The notes beneath the pieces were generated by a model that searched no databases, had not been told where the DNA came from, and saw only the letters and a program-made list of their open reading frames with translations. Below are positions 1 to 9,239 of a stretch of 36,649 bases of DNA, piece after piece. This stretch comes from Reyranella massiliensis 521 (GTDB taxonomy: Bacteria; Pseudomonadota; Alphaproteobacteria; Reyranellales; Reyranellaceae), in contig NZ_HE997181.1 of the NCBI RefSeq assembly GCF_000312425.1, positions 2,534,140-2,570,788 on the forward strand, read 5' to 3'. Positions within the stretch are counted from its first letter, which is position 1. Each line of letters opens with the position of its first letter. The translations under genes were made by a program, and so were the position numbers.

Positions 1-35
1 TATCCCCTGTGTGCCTTGGTAGTCTCAGCGTCAAC

Positions 36-118
36 GGGGGAGGTGCCTCGTCTTGCGAGGCGGAGGGGGCATGACCCCTCCGGCCCTACGGGCCACCTCC
101 CCATTTGAATGGGGAGGC
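36..118. repeat. Family-2 palindromic intergenic repeat (left window edge)
   Basis: The segment holds stacked inverted repeats: a CCTCG/CGAGG hairpin near 46-62, a CCCCTCCG-type block, a GGCCC/GGGCC hairpin near 82-94, and the signature CTCCCCATTTGAATGGGGAG at about 97-116. The same signature recurs at 24532-24588 and 36557-36640. It lies just past the stop of the CoxL-type gene, and I see no coding potential in 1-140. Such elements are typical non-coding repeats at gene 3' ends; their function here is unknown. Confidence 0.75.
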
Positions 119-140
119 GAAGAGAAGCGTCCTCCGACGT

Positions 141-2474
141 TCATTTCCCCGCCGCCTGGATCGCGCGCCAGACGTTTTGGGCGCTGGCGGGCATGGCGAC
201 GTCCCTGACGCCGAGCGGCGCCAGCGCATCGAGCACGGCATTCATCACCGCCGGCATGGCGCCGACGGTGCCCGCCTCGCCTGCTCCTTTTGCACCGAGG
301 GGATTGTACTTCGTAGGCACCGGGTTGGACTTGATCTCCATGCTGCACATCGTGTCGGCGCGCGGCATCGTGTAATCGAGGAAGCTTGCGGTCAGGAGCT
401 GGCCGCTCTCGCGGTCCCACACGACCTGCTCGCCCAGGATCTGGCCGACGCCCTGCGCCACACCGCCGTGGATCTGGCCCTTGAGCCCGATCGGGTTCAT
501 CACCGTGCCCACGTCGTCGACCACGGCATAGCGGTCGAGTTTGACCTCGCCGGTCTCGGGATCGATCTCGACCTCGCAGATGTGACAGCCGTTGGGATAG
601 GTGTCCTTCTCGCCGAGGAAGGTCGCATTCTCGTAGAGCCCGCCCTCGAAGCCGCTCTTGGGCCACTTGGTCGGATTGAACGCCGCCATCGCGACCTGCT
701 TCAGCGGCACCGACTTGTCGGTGCCCTTGACGGTGAAGGTGCCGTCGGCGAACTCGATGTCCTGCTCGCCCGCCTCCAGCAGATGGCCCGCGAGCTTCTT
801 TCCCTTCTCGATCACCTTGCCGGCAGCGAGGAACAGCGCCGAGCCGCCCAGCACCGTCGAGCGTGAGCCGTTGGTGCCCATGCCGAAGGCCACGCGGTCG
901 GTGTCGCCGTCGATGAACTGCACGTCGGCGGGGTCGATGCCCAGCCGCTCGTTCAGGATCTGCTTGAACATCGTCTCGTGGCCCTGGCCCTGGTTCTTGG
1001 TGCCCATGAGCAGCGCTGCCGTGCCGCTGGGATTGAAGCGGATCTCGGCATATTCGGGCTGCGCCGTGCCGGCCGCCTGTTCGATGGCGTTGACGATGCC
1101 GAGCCCGCGCAGCTTGCCGCGCTTCTTCGACTCCTCGGCGCGCGCGCCATAGCCCTCCACGTCGGCGAGCTTCAGCGCCATGTCCATGTTCTTCTCGAAC
1201 TCGCCGCAGTCGTAGAACGGCCCGACCGGGCTCTGATAGGGCAGCGCCTTCTCCGGCAGCATGTTCCTGCGCCGCAGCTCCACCCGGTCGACGCCCAGCT
1301 CGCGCGCCGCATCGTCGATCAGCCGTTCGATCAGATAGATCGCCTCCGGCCGCCCCGCGCCGCGATAGGGCGCCGTCGGATTGGTGTTGGAGAGCACGCC
1401 GATCACGTTGATATAGGCCGTGGGGATCATGTAGACGCCCAGCACCGTGCCGATCATGCCGAAAGGCGACAGCAGGTTGCGGTCCGACCCGACATAGGCG
1501 CCGATGTTGGCCAGCATGTTGAGGCGAAGCGCCACGAACCTGTTGTCCTTGTCCAACGCGAGCTCGATCTCGCCGATATTGTCGCGGCCGTGCTCGTCGG
1601 CCATCACCGCCTCGGAGCGCTCGCAGGTCCACTTTACCGGACGCAGCAGCTTGCGCGCCGCCCAGAGCGTCAAGCGGTGCTCGACATACTGCCAGCCCTT
1701 GGTGCCGAAGCCGCCGCCCACATCCTGGGCGATCACGCGCATCTTGCTCTCGGGCACCTTGAACACGCTCTGCGCCAGCATGTTGCGCACGCGATGGGGG
1801 TACTGCACGTCGGCATAGAGGATCATGCGATCCTCGCCCTGGTCGTAGGTGCCGAGCGTGCCGCGCGGCTCCATGTACTGCGCATGCACGCGCGTGATCG
1901 CGTAGCGCCGCTTGATCACCTTGGCCGCGCCCTTGATCGCCTCGTCGGTCGCCGCCTTGTTGCCGCGCTCGATGAAGTTGGAAATGTTGTCGGGGCAGTC
2001 GTCCCACACCGCAGGCGCGCCGGGCTTCACCGTATCCTCGGTCGAGGTCACCGAGGGGATCGCCTCGTAGTCGATCTCGACCAGTTCGGCGGCATCCTTG
2101 GCTTCGGCCAGCGTGGCGGCCACTACCATCGCCACCGGATCGCCGACATAGCGCACGCGGTCCGTGACCAGCGCCGGCCGCTGCGGCGCGAACATCGGCT
2201 TACCGTCGGGCCGCTTGCGCGGCATGTTGGCCTTGGGCATGCCGAGCCCGTCGGCCACCACGTCGTGGCCGGTGTAGACTGCCAGCACGCCTGGTGCGGC
2301 GGCCGCGGCGGCGGTGTCGATGCGGTTGATCCGGGCATGGGCATGCGGGGAGCGGACGAACACGGCATGGGCCTGGCCGGGCAGGTTCACGTCGTTGATG
2401 TAGCGGCCCTGCCCGCGCAACAGGCGCGGGTCCTCGAAACGCAACACCGGCTGGCCGATACCGTACTTGCTCAT
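141..2474 (-). CDS. Xanthine dehydrogenase family, molybdopterin-binding large subunit (CoxL type)
   Basis: 777 residues. It belongs to the molybdenum hydroxylase large subunits (xanthine dehydrogenase, CO dehydrogenase and aldehyde oxidase superfamily), which oxidise a C-H or C=O carbon using a Mo-pterin cofactor. The N-terminal hammerhead domain opens with GQPVLRFEDPRLLRGQGRYI. The Mo-pterin loop GGGFGTKG is at about 253-260. The active-site loop is PYRGAGRPEA at about 369-378, not the Cys-containing AYRCSFR of true CO dehydrogenase, so the substrate is probably an aldehyde, N-heterocycle or other small organic. The catalytic Glu is in GAGEAGT, near 733. The start is ATG 2474; the reading frame extends further upstream but homologous sequence begins at MSKYGIGQ. 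No FAD or 2Fe-2S subunit gene is visible in the window. It is transcribed divergently from the alcohol dehydrogenase. The family call is firm; the substrate is unknown. Confidence 0.93.
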   Translation of the reverse strand: MSKYGIGQPVLRFEDPRLLRGQGRYINDVNLPGQAHAVFVRSPHAHARINRIDTAAAAAAPGVLAVYTGHDVVADGLGMPKANMPRKRPDGKPMFAPQRPALVTDRVRYVGDPVAMVVAATLAEAKDAAELVEIDYEAIPSVTSTEDTVKPGAPAVWDDCPDNISNFIERGNKAATDEAIKGAAKVIKRRYAITRVHAQYMEPRGTLGTYDQGEDRMILYADVQYPHRVRNMLAQSVFKVPESKMRVIAQDVGGGFGTKGWQYVEHRLTLWAARKLLRPVKWTCERSEAVMADEHGRDNIGEIELALDKDNRFVALRLNMLANIGAYVGSDRNLLSPFGMIGTVLGVYMIPTAYINVIGVLSNTNPTAPYRGAGRPEAIYLIERLIDDAARELGVDRVELRRRNMLPEKALPYQSPVGPFYDCGEFEKNMDMALKLADVEGYGARAEESKKRGKLRGLGIVNAIEQAAGTAQPEYAEIRFNPSGTAALLMGTKNQGQGHETMFKQILNERLGIDPADVQFIDGDTDRVAFGMGTNGSRSTVLGGSALFLAAGKVIEKGKKLAGHLLEAGEQDIEFADGTFTVKGTDKSVPLKQVAMAAFNPTKWPKSGFEGGLYENATFLGEKDTYPNGCHICEVEIDPETGEVKLDRYAVVDDVGTVMNPIGLKGQIHGGVAQGVGQILGEQVVWDRESGQLLTASFLDYTMPRADTMCSMEIKSNPVPTKYNPLGAKGAGEAGTVGAMPAVMNAVLDALAPLGVRDVAMPASAQNVWRAIQAAGK

Positions 2475-2673
2475 GAGCTTCTCACTCCCCGAAACGTCTT
2501 TGTCCCGACTGTAGGATGGGCTCGCGACGCGGGCGAGAAGAAGACCGCGGATGAAAGCGGCGCTCTTCGGCCGGGCGGCATCCCCTCCGGGCAATTCTTG
2601 TTGCCGCAGCCGTAGCACAAACGGGCGCTACATGCTCTATGCTGGCGCCGGAAGAAGTCACGGGAGTTGCGCC

Positions 2674-3726
2674 ATGAAGAGCTACAAGGTCGTCGAATTC
2701 GGCAAGCCGCTGCAGAAGGTCGAGGAGACGAACCCCACTCCGCAGGGCACGGAAGTGCTGGTGCGCGTCACCGCCGCCGGCGTCTGCCACAGCGACGTCC
2801 ATCTGTGGGAAGGCTTCTTCGACATGGGCGGCGGCAACAAGGTGTCGACGCAGAAGACCATGAACCCGCCGCGCACCATGGGCCACGAGATCGTGGGCGA
2901 CGTGGTCGCCGTCGGCCCCGACGCGAAAGGCGCCAAGGTCGGCGACAAGGCGGTGGTCTATCCCTGGATCGGCTGCGGCAAGTGCTGGTACTGCACCAGC
3001 GGCATCGAACATCTCTGCCCGACCCCGCGTGCACTCGGTGTGAACAACGACGGCGGCTATGCCGACCATGTCCTCGTGCCGCATGCGAAATATCTCTACC
3101 CCTACGGCGACCTGCCGGTGGAACTGGCCTGCCTCTATGCCTGCTCGGGCATCACGGCGTTCAGCGCGGTCAAGAAGGCGCAGGGCGAGGATGGCGGCAA
3201 GCCGATCCTGGTGATCGGTGCGGGCGGCGTCGGCCTGATGGGCGTGCGCTTCGCCAAGTCGGTGCTGGGCCGCGAGCCGATCGTGGCCGACATCGACGAG
3301 AACAAGCGCAAGCTCGCGCTGGAGAACGGCGCGGTCGCGGCCTTCGATCCGCGCGACAAGGATGCACGCAAGCAGATCCTCGAACTGACCGGCGGCACCG
3401 GCGTCGGTGCGGCCATCGACTTCGTGGGCGCGGAAAGCTCGGCGCAGTTCGGCCTGAAGGCGCTGGGTCGCGGCGGCCGGCTGATCATCGTCGGCCTGTT
3501 CGGCGGCACCTTCTCGATCCCGCTGCCGATGTTCGCCTTCACCGGCTGCCAGATCGTGGGTTCCGTCACCGGCAGCCCGGCCGAGATGAAGGAGATGATG
3601 GACCTCGTCACCGGCGGCAAGGTGACGCCCGTGCCGGTCATCAAGCGCAAGCTCGACGAAGCCGACGCCACGCTGCAGGAACTGCGCAAGGGCCTCATCA
3701 TGGGCCGCGCGGTGCTGGTGCCTTAG
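2674..3726 (+). CDS. Zinc-dependent alcohol dehydrogenase (medium-chain, NAD-type)
   Basis: 350 residues, the usual length for zinc medium-chain dehydrogenases. The catalytic zinc ligands are visible: C38 (GVCHSD), H71-E72 (GHEIVG) and C157 (YACSG). The structural zinc lobe is C101, C104, C107 and C115 (CGKCWYCTSGIEHLC). The nucleotide-binding turn is IGAGGVGLMG at 181-190, followed by an acidic residue pattern (VADIDENK) that favours NAD+. It should interconvert an alcohol and an aldehyde. ATG 2674 is chosen because homology begins at MKSYKVVEFG; an upstream in-frame ATG at 2551 would add about 41 residues of low-complexity sequence. The divergent molybdenum hydroxylase could oxidise the aldehyde further, which is inference only. 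A family-1 repeat follows the stop. Confidence 0.93.
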   Translation: MKSYKVVEFGKPLQKVEETNPTPQGTEVLVRVTAAGVCHSDVHLWEGFFDMGGGNKVSTQKTMNPPRTMGHEIVGDVVAVGPDAKGAKVGDKAVVYPWIGCGKCWYCTSGIEHLCPTPRALGVNNDGGYADHVLVPHAKYLYPYGDLPVELACLYACSGITAFSAVKKAQGEDGGKPILVIGAGGVGLMGVRFAKSVLGREPIVADIDENKRKLALENGAVAAFDPRDKDARKQILELTGGTGVGAAIDFVGAESSAQFGLKALGRGGRLIIVGLFGGTFSIPLPMFAFTGCQIVGSVTGSPAEMKEMMDLVTGGKVTPVPVIKRKLDEADATLQELRKGLIMGRAVLVP

Positions 3727-3735
3727 GACACCTCT

Positions 3736-3823
3736 GTCGTCCTGAGCATTAGCGAAGGACCTCATCGCCGCCCGCCATTGGTGAGGCAATCGGCATGAGA
3801 TCCTTCGCTGCGCTCAGGATGAC
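3736..3823. repeat. Family-1 REP-like palindromic element, copy A
   Basis: An 88-bp element with long imperfect inverted arms. The left arm begins GTCGTCCTGAGC and contains GCGAAGGACCTCAT. The right arm contains ATGAGATCCTTCGCTGCGCT and ends CAGGATGAC. The middle (about 3766-3794) is the CGCCG...ATTGGTGAGGCAAT type shared with copies B-E. The left arm has diverged (CATTAGCG in place of CGCAGCG). It lies between two genes in the same orientation. Confidence 0.85.
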
Positions 3824-3856
3824 GAGTCATTCATCCGGATCGCGGAGACTTTCCTT

Positions 3857-4843
3857 ATGAGCCAGGCCGGGCGGGCGCTCGCCTATGCCTTCGAGATCGG
3901 CGCACTCTCGCCGCCGGAAGGACGGACGTTCCTGATGCGCGCCGAGCCGGGCGCGCTGGGCGATGTCGATGCCGAGCAGTCGCTGCGGCCGGAGTTCCTG
4001 CGCCTGAAGCGCGCGCACTGGAAGGTCGTGCCGCGTCTCCCCTCCCTTCCCGACGGCTACGGACAGGGCCTCGTGCTCCTGACCAAGCACAAGGAAGAGA
4101 ACTTCGCCAACATCGCGCGCGCCTGGGATCTCCTTGTGCCCGGCGGCGTGCTGGCCTGTGCCGGTGCGAACGAAGATGGTGCCGCCAGCCTGGAGAAGAA
4201 CGTCGGCAAGGCGTTCGACGGTGCCGGCAGCCTGTTCAAGTTCCACAGCCGCGTCTTCTGGTTCCCCAAGGGCGAACGCGCCCCGCCCGACTACTGGCGC
4301 CGGCTCGCCACCCTGCAGCCGGTCGGCGACGGGTCATGGAAGAGTCAGCCCGGCCTCTTCTCCTGGGACCGCATTGACGACGGCTCCGCCCTGCTCGTCC
4401 GCCATCTGCCCACCGATCTCGCGGGCACCGTCGCCGACTTCGGCTGCGGCTGGGGTTTCCTCGCGCGCCACGTACTGGCCCACTGCCCCGGCGTTACAGG
4501 CATCGACTGCATCGACGCCGAACATCGCGCGCTGGAAGCCGCCGAGGCGAACGTCGTCGACGCGCGGGCGAAGTTCCACTGGCTCGACCTGGTGACCGAA
4601 GCCGCGCCCGCGACCTACGACGCCATCGTCTGCAACCCGCCCTTCCACAGCGGCCGCGCGGCCACGCCCTCGCTCGGCCAGCAGATCATCGAGGCCGCGT
4701 CGCGCGCGCTGAAGCCCGGCGGCCGGCTCTTCATGGTGGCCAACCGCGGCCTGCCCTACGAGCCCACGCTGAAGGCCGGTTTCACCAGCTTCGAGACGCT
4801 GGCCGACAACAACAAATTTCGGATCACGAAAGCCGTCCGCTGA
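3857..4843 (+). CDS. RsmC-like class I SAM-dependent methyltransferase
   Basis: 328 residues. The architecture matches the RsmC/RlmG group, 16S or 23S rRNA guanine-N2 methyltransferases, with a degenerate N-terminal methyltransferase-like half followed by an active C-terminal half. The SAM site is DFGCGWG at 194-200, after the domain junction near 165-185. The catalytic NPPFHSG at 260-266 is the N-[DP]-P-[FY] motif for exocyclic amino methylation of guanine. The start ATG at 3857 has GGAG nine bases upstream. A family-1 repeat separates it from the alcohol dehydrogenase, so they may be separate transcripts. The target nucleotide (for example G1207 of 16S rRNA) is inferred from the family only. 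Confidence 0.88.
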   Translation: MSQAGRALAYAFEIGALSPPEGRTFLMRAEPGALGDVDAEQSLRPEFLRLKRAHWKVVPRLPSLPDGYGQGLVLLTKHKEENFANIARAWDLLVPGGVLACAGANEDGAASLEKNVGKAFDGAGSLFKFHSRVFWFPKGERAPPDYWRRLATLQPVGDGSWKSQPGLFSWDRIDDGSALLVRHLPTDLAGTVADFGCGWGFLARHVLAHCPGVTGIDCIDAEHRALEAAEANVVDARAKFHWLDLVTEAAPATYDAIVCNPPFHSGRAATPSLGQQIIEAASRALKPGGRLFMVANRGLPYEPTLKAGFTSFETLADNNKFRITKAVR

Positions 4844-4964
4844 CGTCGAGGGGCAGGCAGCCCCTCCTCGTTTGATCGTTGAACCGGCCTGCGATCTGGA
4901 ACACGCTGCCGCCGGAACAGGTCCCTATTCGGTCTGATCGAGTACCCACGCTTTCATCTGCGAG

Positions 4965-6533
4965 GTGTCGAACGTGACCATTCTTCTCGACAAGAACGTC
5001 ATCACCGAGATTGCACGCGGCAACGCCGCCGTCTCCGAAGCCTTGAAGCGCATGCTGGCATCGGGCGAGCAGGTCTACATGTCGCGCGCCGCTTACAACG
5101 AATTGGTGCGCGATTCGCCGGTGCACCTGCGCATGGGCTACGAGAAGCTGCTGCAGGACCTGAAGATCGCGATGGCTCCCGCCTCCGCCATGCCGGGCAG
5201 CCTCAAGGATCGCGGCGATTTCTATGCCGACAACATCACCTACGATCCCAAGCCGGGAGAGCTCGGCAGGGTCAAGGAATATGGCGGCGGGAAATCCAAG
5301 GAGACGCCGGGCGACGCGTTCGTGGCGGCCGAGGCGAAGGCCTTGAAGGCGCGCCTCTGGACCCTCGACGGGCCGTTCGGCAAACGCGCCGAGAATCTCG
5401 GGGTCACGCTTGCCACCGAGAGCAAGACGCTTAAGGCAACGAGCGGCACGGAAGACATCGCACAGGCGCGGCGACTCATGGGCCTGAAGCCTTTCAGCTT
5501 CATGCAGAACAACCCGCCCAAGCCGACGCCCGGCAAGGGCGGCGCGCCCGGTTCGGGCGGCGGCGGCAGCGGCGGCGGATCGAAGACGGGAACGGCGACG
5601 ACAACGGCCGACGTCGGAAAGCCCATCGAGCCTGTGGTGGAACACGGCCCGAACATGCGCGGCGACGCCAAGTTCCAGGGCGCAACGCTTGCCTTCCAGG
5701 GCGCCAACTTCATTCTCCAGAAGATCAACGGCTCCATTCAGGCCAAGCGCTTCGAGGACGAATGGAAGTCGCGCTGGCTGCCCGAAGTCACGCGGCGGCT
5801 CGCGGCCGATCCCCAGCTCGGTGCCCTGGTTCTGATTTCCTACGCGAAGGCCAAAGGCGACGCCGAGAGCGCCATCGACACGGTGACGGTCTTCCAGAGC
5901 ATCCAGGTCGGCTATGGCATCAACGTCGACGAGGCGCTGCGCGATGCGCAGTCGCAGGTCCGCATGGCGCCCGGCCGGTCCGATGTCGGCGACAGGATCT
6001 GGCTGAAGCCCAAGGCGCCGATGGATATCAAGCGGCTGCGGCTCCCGTTCGGCACGACCATCGCCGGACTGGCCACCTTCGTTCCCGGCAAGGAGAAGCT
6101 GGTGCGCATCCGCTTCAGCGGCAGGCTGGGCTTCGACGACAAGATGTTCAGCAAGGAAGTGTTGAGCGTTCCCGCCGGCATGAAGCCGCGCTTCTACTAT
6201 CTCTGGCCGCCGGAGAAGGTGAGCTACTTCCAGTTCGGGTCGTGGCAGACAAAGGACGTGGACTGGGAAATCTCGAACGAGGCGGAGATCGGCTACGGAG
6301 ATGTCGATCCCTTCCAGCAGGGCGTCCCCGTCGTGAAGCTCGACTCGTGGATCAATCCGTACAACTCCACCGCCGCGATGGTCTGGCCTGCCGACAACAG
6401 CACGGCCAACCTGTTCCAGACCGCCGACGCGACGCAGGACAGTATCGGCCTGCTCGCCGGCCAGGGCATCGGGCCGATGCGCTGGGTCCGGCCGGAGTTC
6501 ATCCGCATCCTCAAGGCACCCTACGATTCCTAG
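4965..6533 (+). CDS. Uncharacterised protein: N-terminal PIN-like domain, Gly-rich linker, C-terminal domain of unknown function
   Basis: 522 residues with a GTG start. Residues 1-150 have the layout of a PIN-fold nuclease: ILLDKNV with D9, a helix with E46 (RAAYNELV), then GDAFVAAEAKAL with D117 and LWTLDGPFGK with D135. These are the four acidic positions expected of a metal-dependent PIN ribonuclease. Residues about 184-215 are a Pro/Gly/Ser-rich linker (GSGGGGSGGGSKTG). The remaining 300 residues form a domain I do not recognise, with a helical stretch (KRFEDEWKSRWLPEVTRRLA) followed by ALVLISYAKAKGD and a Trp/Tyr-rich end. There is no signal peptide and no adjacent small antitoxin gene. 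Its stop overlaps that of the convergent methyltransferase by 4 bp. The nuclease activity is inferred from the motif pattern; the biological role is unknown. Confidence 0.8.
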   Translation: MSNVTILLDKNVITEIARGNAAVSEALKRMLASGEQVYMSRAAYNELVRDSPVHLRMGYEKLLQDLKIAMAPASAMPGSLKDRGDFYADNITYDPKPGELGRVKEYGGGKSKETPGDAFVAAEAKALKARLWTLDGPFGKRAENLGVTLATESKTLKATSGTEDIAQARRLMGLKPFSFMQNNPPKPTPGKGGAPGSGGGGSGGGSKTGTATTTADVGKPIEPVVEHGPNMRGDAKFQGATLAFQGANFILQKINGSIQAKRFEDEWKSRWLPEVTRRLAADPQLGALVLISYAKAKGDAESAIDTVTVFQSIQVGYGINVDEALRDAQSQVRMAPGRSDVGDRIWLKPKAPMDIKRLRLPFGTTIAGLATFVPGKEKLVRIRFSGRLGFDDKMFSKEVLSVPAGMKPRFYYLWPPEKVSYFQFGSWQTKDVDWEISNEAEIGYGDVDPFQQGVPVVKLDSWINPYNSTAAMVWPADNSTANLFQTADATQDSIGLLAGQGIGPMRWVRPEFIRILKAPYDS

Positions 6534-7144
6534 AGGCGGCGCAGCACCGAATAGGAGAAGTGCTGATCCGATCCGCCGGGCGTCTTGTGGGTTTCCCGCG
6601 CCTCGTCGATCAACCGGAACGAACGCCCCAGCCGCGCCGCCAGGGTCTGCGGGCTGTATCGCTGAACCGGCAGGCCGCTGCACTTCTCCGGTCCGTCGAG
6701 GGCGAAGGTCGCCATGATCGCCGTCGCGCCGGGCTCGGTGGCCGCTTCGAGCGCGGCGATATAGGCGTCCTGTCGTGGCGTGTCGGTCAGGAAGTGGAAG
6801 ACCGCGCGATCGTGCCAGACCCGATAATGCCGCGGCGGCTTCCACTGCGTGATGTCGGCCACGATCCACGACACCTTGCTTGCAGCCGCACCGAGCCGCG
6901 CCTTCGATTTCGCGAGCGCGGCCTCCGCCACGTCGAGAACGGTGATATCGCCGTAGCCCTCGGCCAGCAGATCGTCGACCAGGGTCGAGGCGCCGCCGCC
7001 GATATCGATCACGGGAACCGTGCGGTCCGCTGCCGCCGCCGCGATCATCTGCAACGATTGCACCGCGTGGCGCTGATACCAGCTCACCGCCGTCTCGGCC
7101 TTGGCGGTATACACATCTTCCCAATGGCTGCGCGAGCTGCCCAT
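6530..7144 (-). CDS. Class I SAM-dependent methyltransferase
   Basis: 204 residues. The N-terminal HWEDVYTAKAETAVSWYQ is characteristic of a family of small-molecule methyltransferases related to thiopurine/tellurite-type enzymes. SAM motif I is VIDIGGGAST at 45-54, followed by an acidic motif II (DITVLDVAE) and HDRAVFHFLTD. The substrate cannot be told from sequence. ATG 7144 is preceded by AGGAGG at ideal spacing. The gene converges on the PIN-like gene, and the two TAG stop codons interlock (6530-6533). Confidence 0.88.
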   Translation of the reverse strand: MGSSRSHWEDVYTAKAETAVSWYQRHAVQSLQMIAAAAADRTVPVIDIGGGASTLVDDLLAEGYGDITVLDVAEAALAKSKARLGAAASKVSWIVADITQWKPPRHYRVWHDRAVFHFLTDTPRQDAYIAALEAATEPGATAIMATFALDGPEKCSGLPVQRYSPQTLAARLGRSFRLIDEARETHKTPGGSDQHFSYSVLRRL

Positions 7145-7224
7145 GGGTGCCTCCTGTTCTCGGCGACACGCGCCAGAAGCTGAAGGCTCTCCTGTAGCCC
7201 GTTTTCAGAGAGGCCGCGAGCGGC

Positions 7225-7962
<738 letters not shown>

Positions 7963-8025
7963 TCGATGCCTACGCTTCTCCGCGCTTCACATGAACGCGC
8001 GCCATGAAGGCTGGCACGAAGGCGA

Positions 8026-8316
8026 TCAGCACCGTGCGGTTCGCTGACGGTAGCCGTCGTAATACTGGCTGCCGCAGGGGACGCGCTGCTGAACGACGTC
8101 GTCGCGATAGCCGTTCTGGCCGCGGTTCGTCACGGTCACCGTCGTGTAGCCGTCGTTCCGATAATACTGATTGTTATAGTAGGTCGGTTGCGGCTGATAG
8201 TAGGTCGGCTGTGCCGGCGGGTAGTAGCGCGGCGGCGGATTGCCGTCGTCCACGCAGGCCACCCCGGTCACGCCGACAGCTCCGACGAGCACCAGCCTCA
8301 GAAAGCCCCTCAACAT
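8026..8316 (-). CDS. Small exported Tyr/Pro/Gln-rich protein, probable lipoprotein
   Basis: About 96 residues. A hydrophobic N-terminus (MLRGFLRLVLVGAVGVTG) ends at VAC, which could be a lipobox, although the -3 position is Gly rather than Leu/Val. The mature part is low-complexity, with PPPRYYPPAQPTYYQPQP and NNQYYRND followed by VTVTNRGQNG, and carries two further Cys (in VPCGS and at the C-terminus). ATG 8316 is chosen because GGGAG lies seven bases upstream; ATG 8322 sits too close to that site. It is divergent from the SDR gene. The family is not recognised, and envelope location is inferred from the signal. Confidence 0.72.
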   Translation of the reverse strand: MLRGFLRLVLVGAVGVTGVACVDDGNPPPRYYPPAQPTYYQPQPTYYNNQYYRNDGYTTVTVTNRGQNGYRDDVVQQRVPCGSQYYDGYRQRTARC

Positions 8317-8427
8317 CCTCATTCTCCCAACCAAAGATGCTCGAACGCCCTGCTACTATAAAGTGAACCGATGTCGGCCAACATTCCCAAAATGACCGAT
8401 GCGGGACACAGGCAGGGAACATTCAGC

Positions 8428-9171
8428 ATGAGCACCGAACTTCTGGGGGGCGAACGCGCCCTGGTCACCGGCTGCGCCGGCGGGATCGGCCGCGGCATCG
8501 CACGGGCCCTCAAGGCCGAGGGCGCGACCGTCCTCGGCAGCGACATCGCGCCGCCACCGGCCGAGGACGGTATCGACTTCCTGGCCGGCGATCTTTCCCG
8601 ACGTGATGGCTGGAGGACCCTGCTCGACGGCGCGATCGAGAAGCTGGGCTCGATCTCGCTGCTGGTCCATGCCGCCAGTCCGCGCCGCCGGGAAGTCGAC
8701 ACGCCGCTGTCGGTCAGCGAGGAGACGTGGGACGCCATGCTCGACATCAACCTGCGCTCGGGCTTCTTTCTGGCGCGCGAGGCCGGCCGCCACATGCGCG
8801 ACGCCGGGATCAAGGGCCGGATTCTCCTGATCACGTCGCAGCATCGCCTCATGCCGCGCAACCTGCCGCATTACAGCGCCGCCAAGGCCGGCATGACCAT
8901 GGCGATGAAGGAGCTGGCGCGCGTGCTGGCGCCCGACGGCATCAGAGTGAATGCACTGGCGCCCGGCGCCATCCCCGGCGGCGGCTTCGTCGCCGACGAT
9001 CTCGGCGGCCTGGTCGCGCAAATCCCACTTGGCCGCGCCGGCACGCCGGACGACATTGCGCAGGTCGCCGTCGCGATACTGTCGGAAAGATTTGGCCGTT
9101 ATGTCGTGGGTACGACAGTAGAAGTCGATGGCGGATTGGGCCTGCTGAGCTGGATTCCTTCCAAGGCTTGA
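8428..9171 (+). CDS. SDR family oxidoreductase
   Basis: 247 residues, a classical short-chain dehydrogenase/reductase. The cofactor motif TGCAGGIG is at 14-21, the structural Asn is at N108 (DINLR), and the catalytic Ser-Tyr-Lys triad is S137, Y149 and K153 (YSAAK). The C-terminal VVGTTVEVDGGLGL is the standard SDR ending. The acidic residue after beta-2 (GSDIAPP) suggests NAD(H). ATG 8428 is favoured because family homology begins there; in-frame ATGs at 8371 and 8392 would add a non-conserved leader. The substrate cannot be read from sequence. Confidence 0.9.
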   Translation: MSTELLGGERALVTGCAGGIGRGIARALKAEGATVLGSDIAPPPAEDGIDFLAGDLSRRDGWRTLLDGAIEKLGSISLLVHAASPRRREVDTPLSVSEETWDAMLDINLRSGFFLAREAGRHMRDAGIKGRILLITSQHRLMPRNLPHYSAAKAGMTMAMKELARVLAPDGIRVNALAPGAIPGGGFVADDLGGLVAQIPLGRAGTPDDIAQVAVAILSERFGRYVVGTTVEVDGGLGLLSWIPSKA

Positions 9172-9239
9172 CCCTATTCCCCGGGCAGAGTTGAGTGAGT
9201 GTCCGCAACGTCGATTTCCGAACGACAGGAGATTTCACC

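Noticed and set aside
978..2615. 545-codon plus-strand open frame opposite the CoxL-type gene
   Set aside because: GC-rich antisense shadow; its translation is Arg/His/Asp-rich with no family features, whereas the minus strand encodes a full molybdenum hydroxylase.
4824..7169. 781-codon minus-strand open frame opposite the PIN-like gene
   Set aside because: The plus-strand protein has structured domains and normal composition, whereas this frame is Arg/Gly/Ala/Leu-rich and crosses the true methyltransferase gene in a wrong frame.
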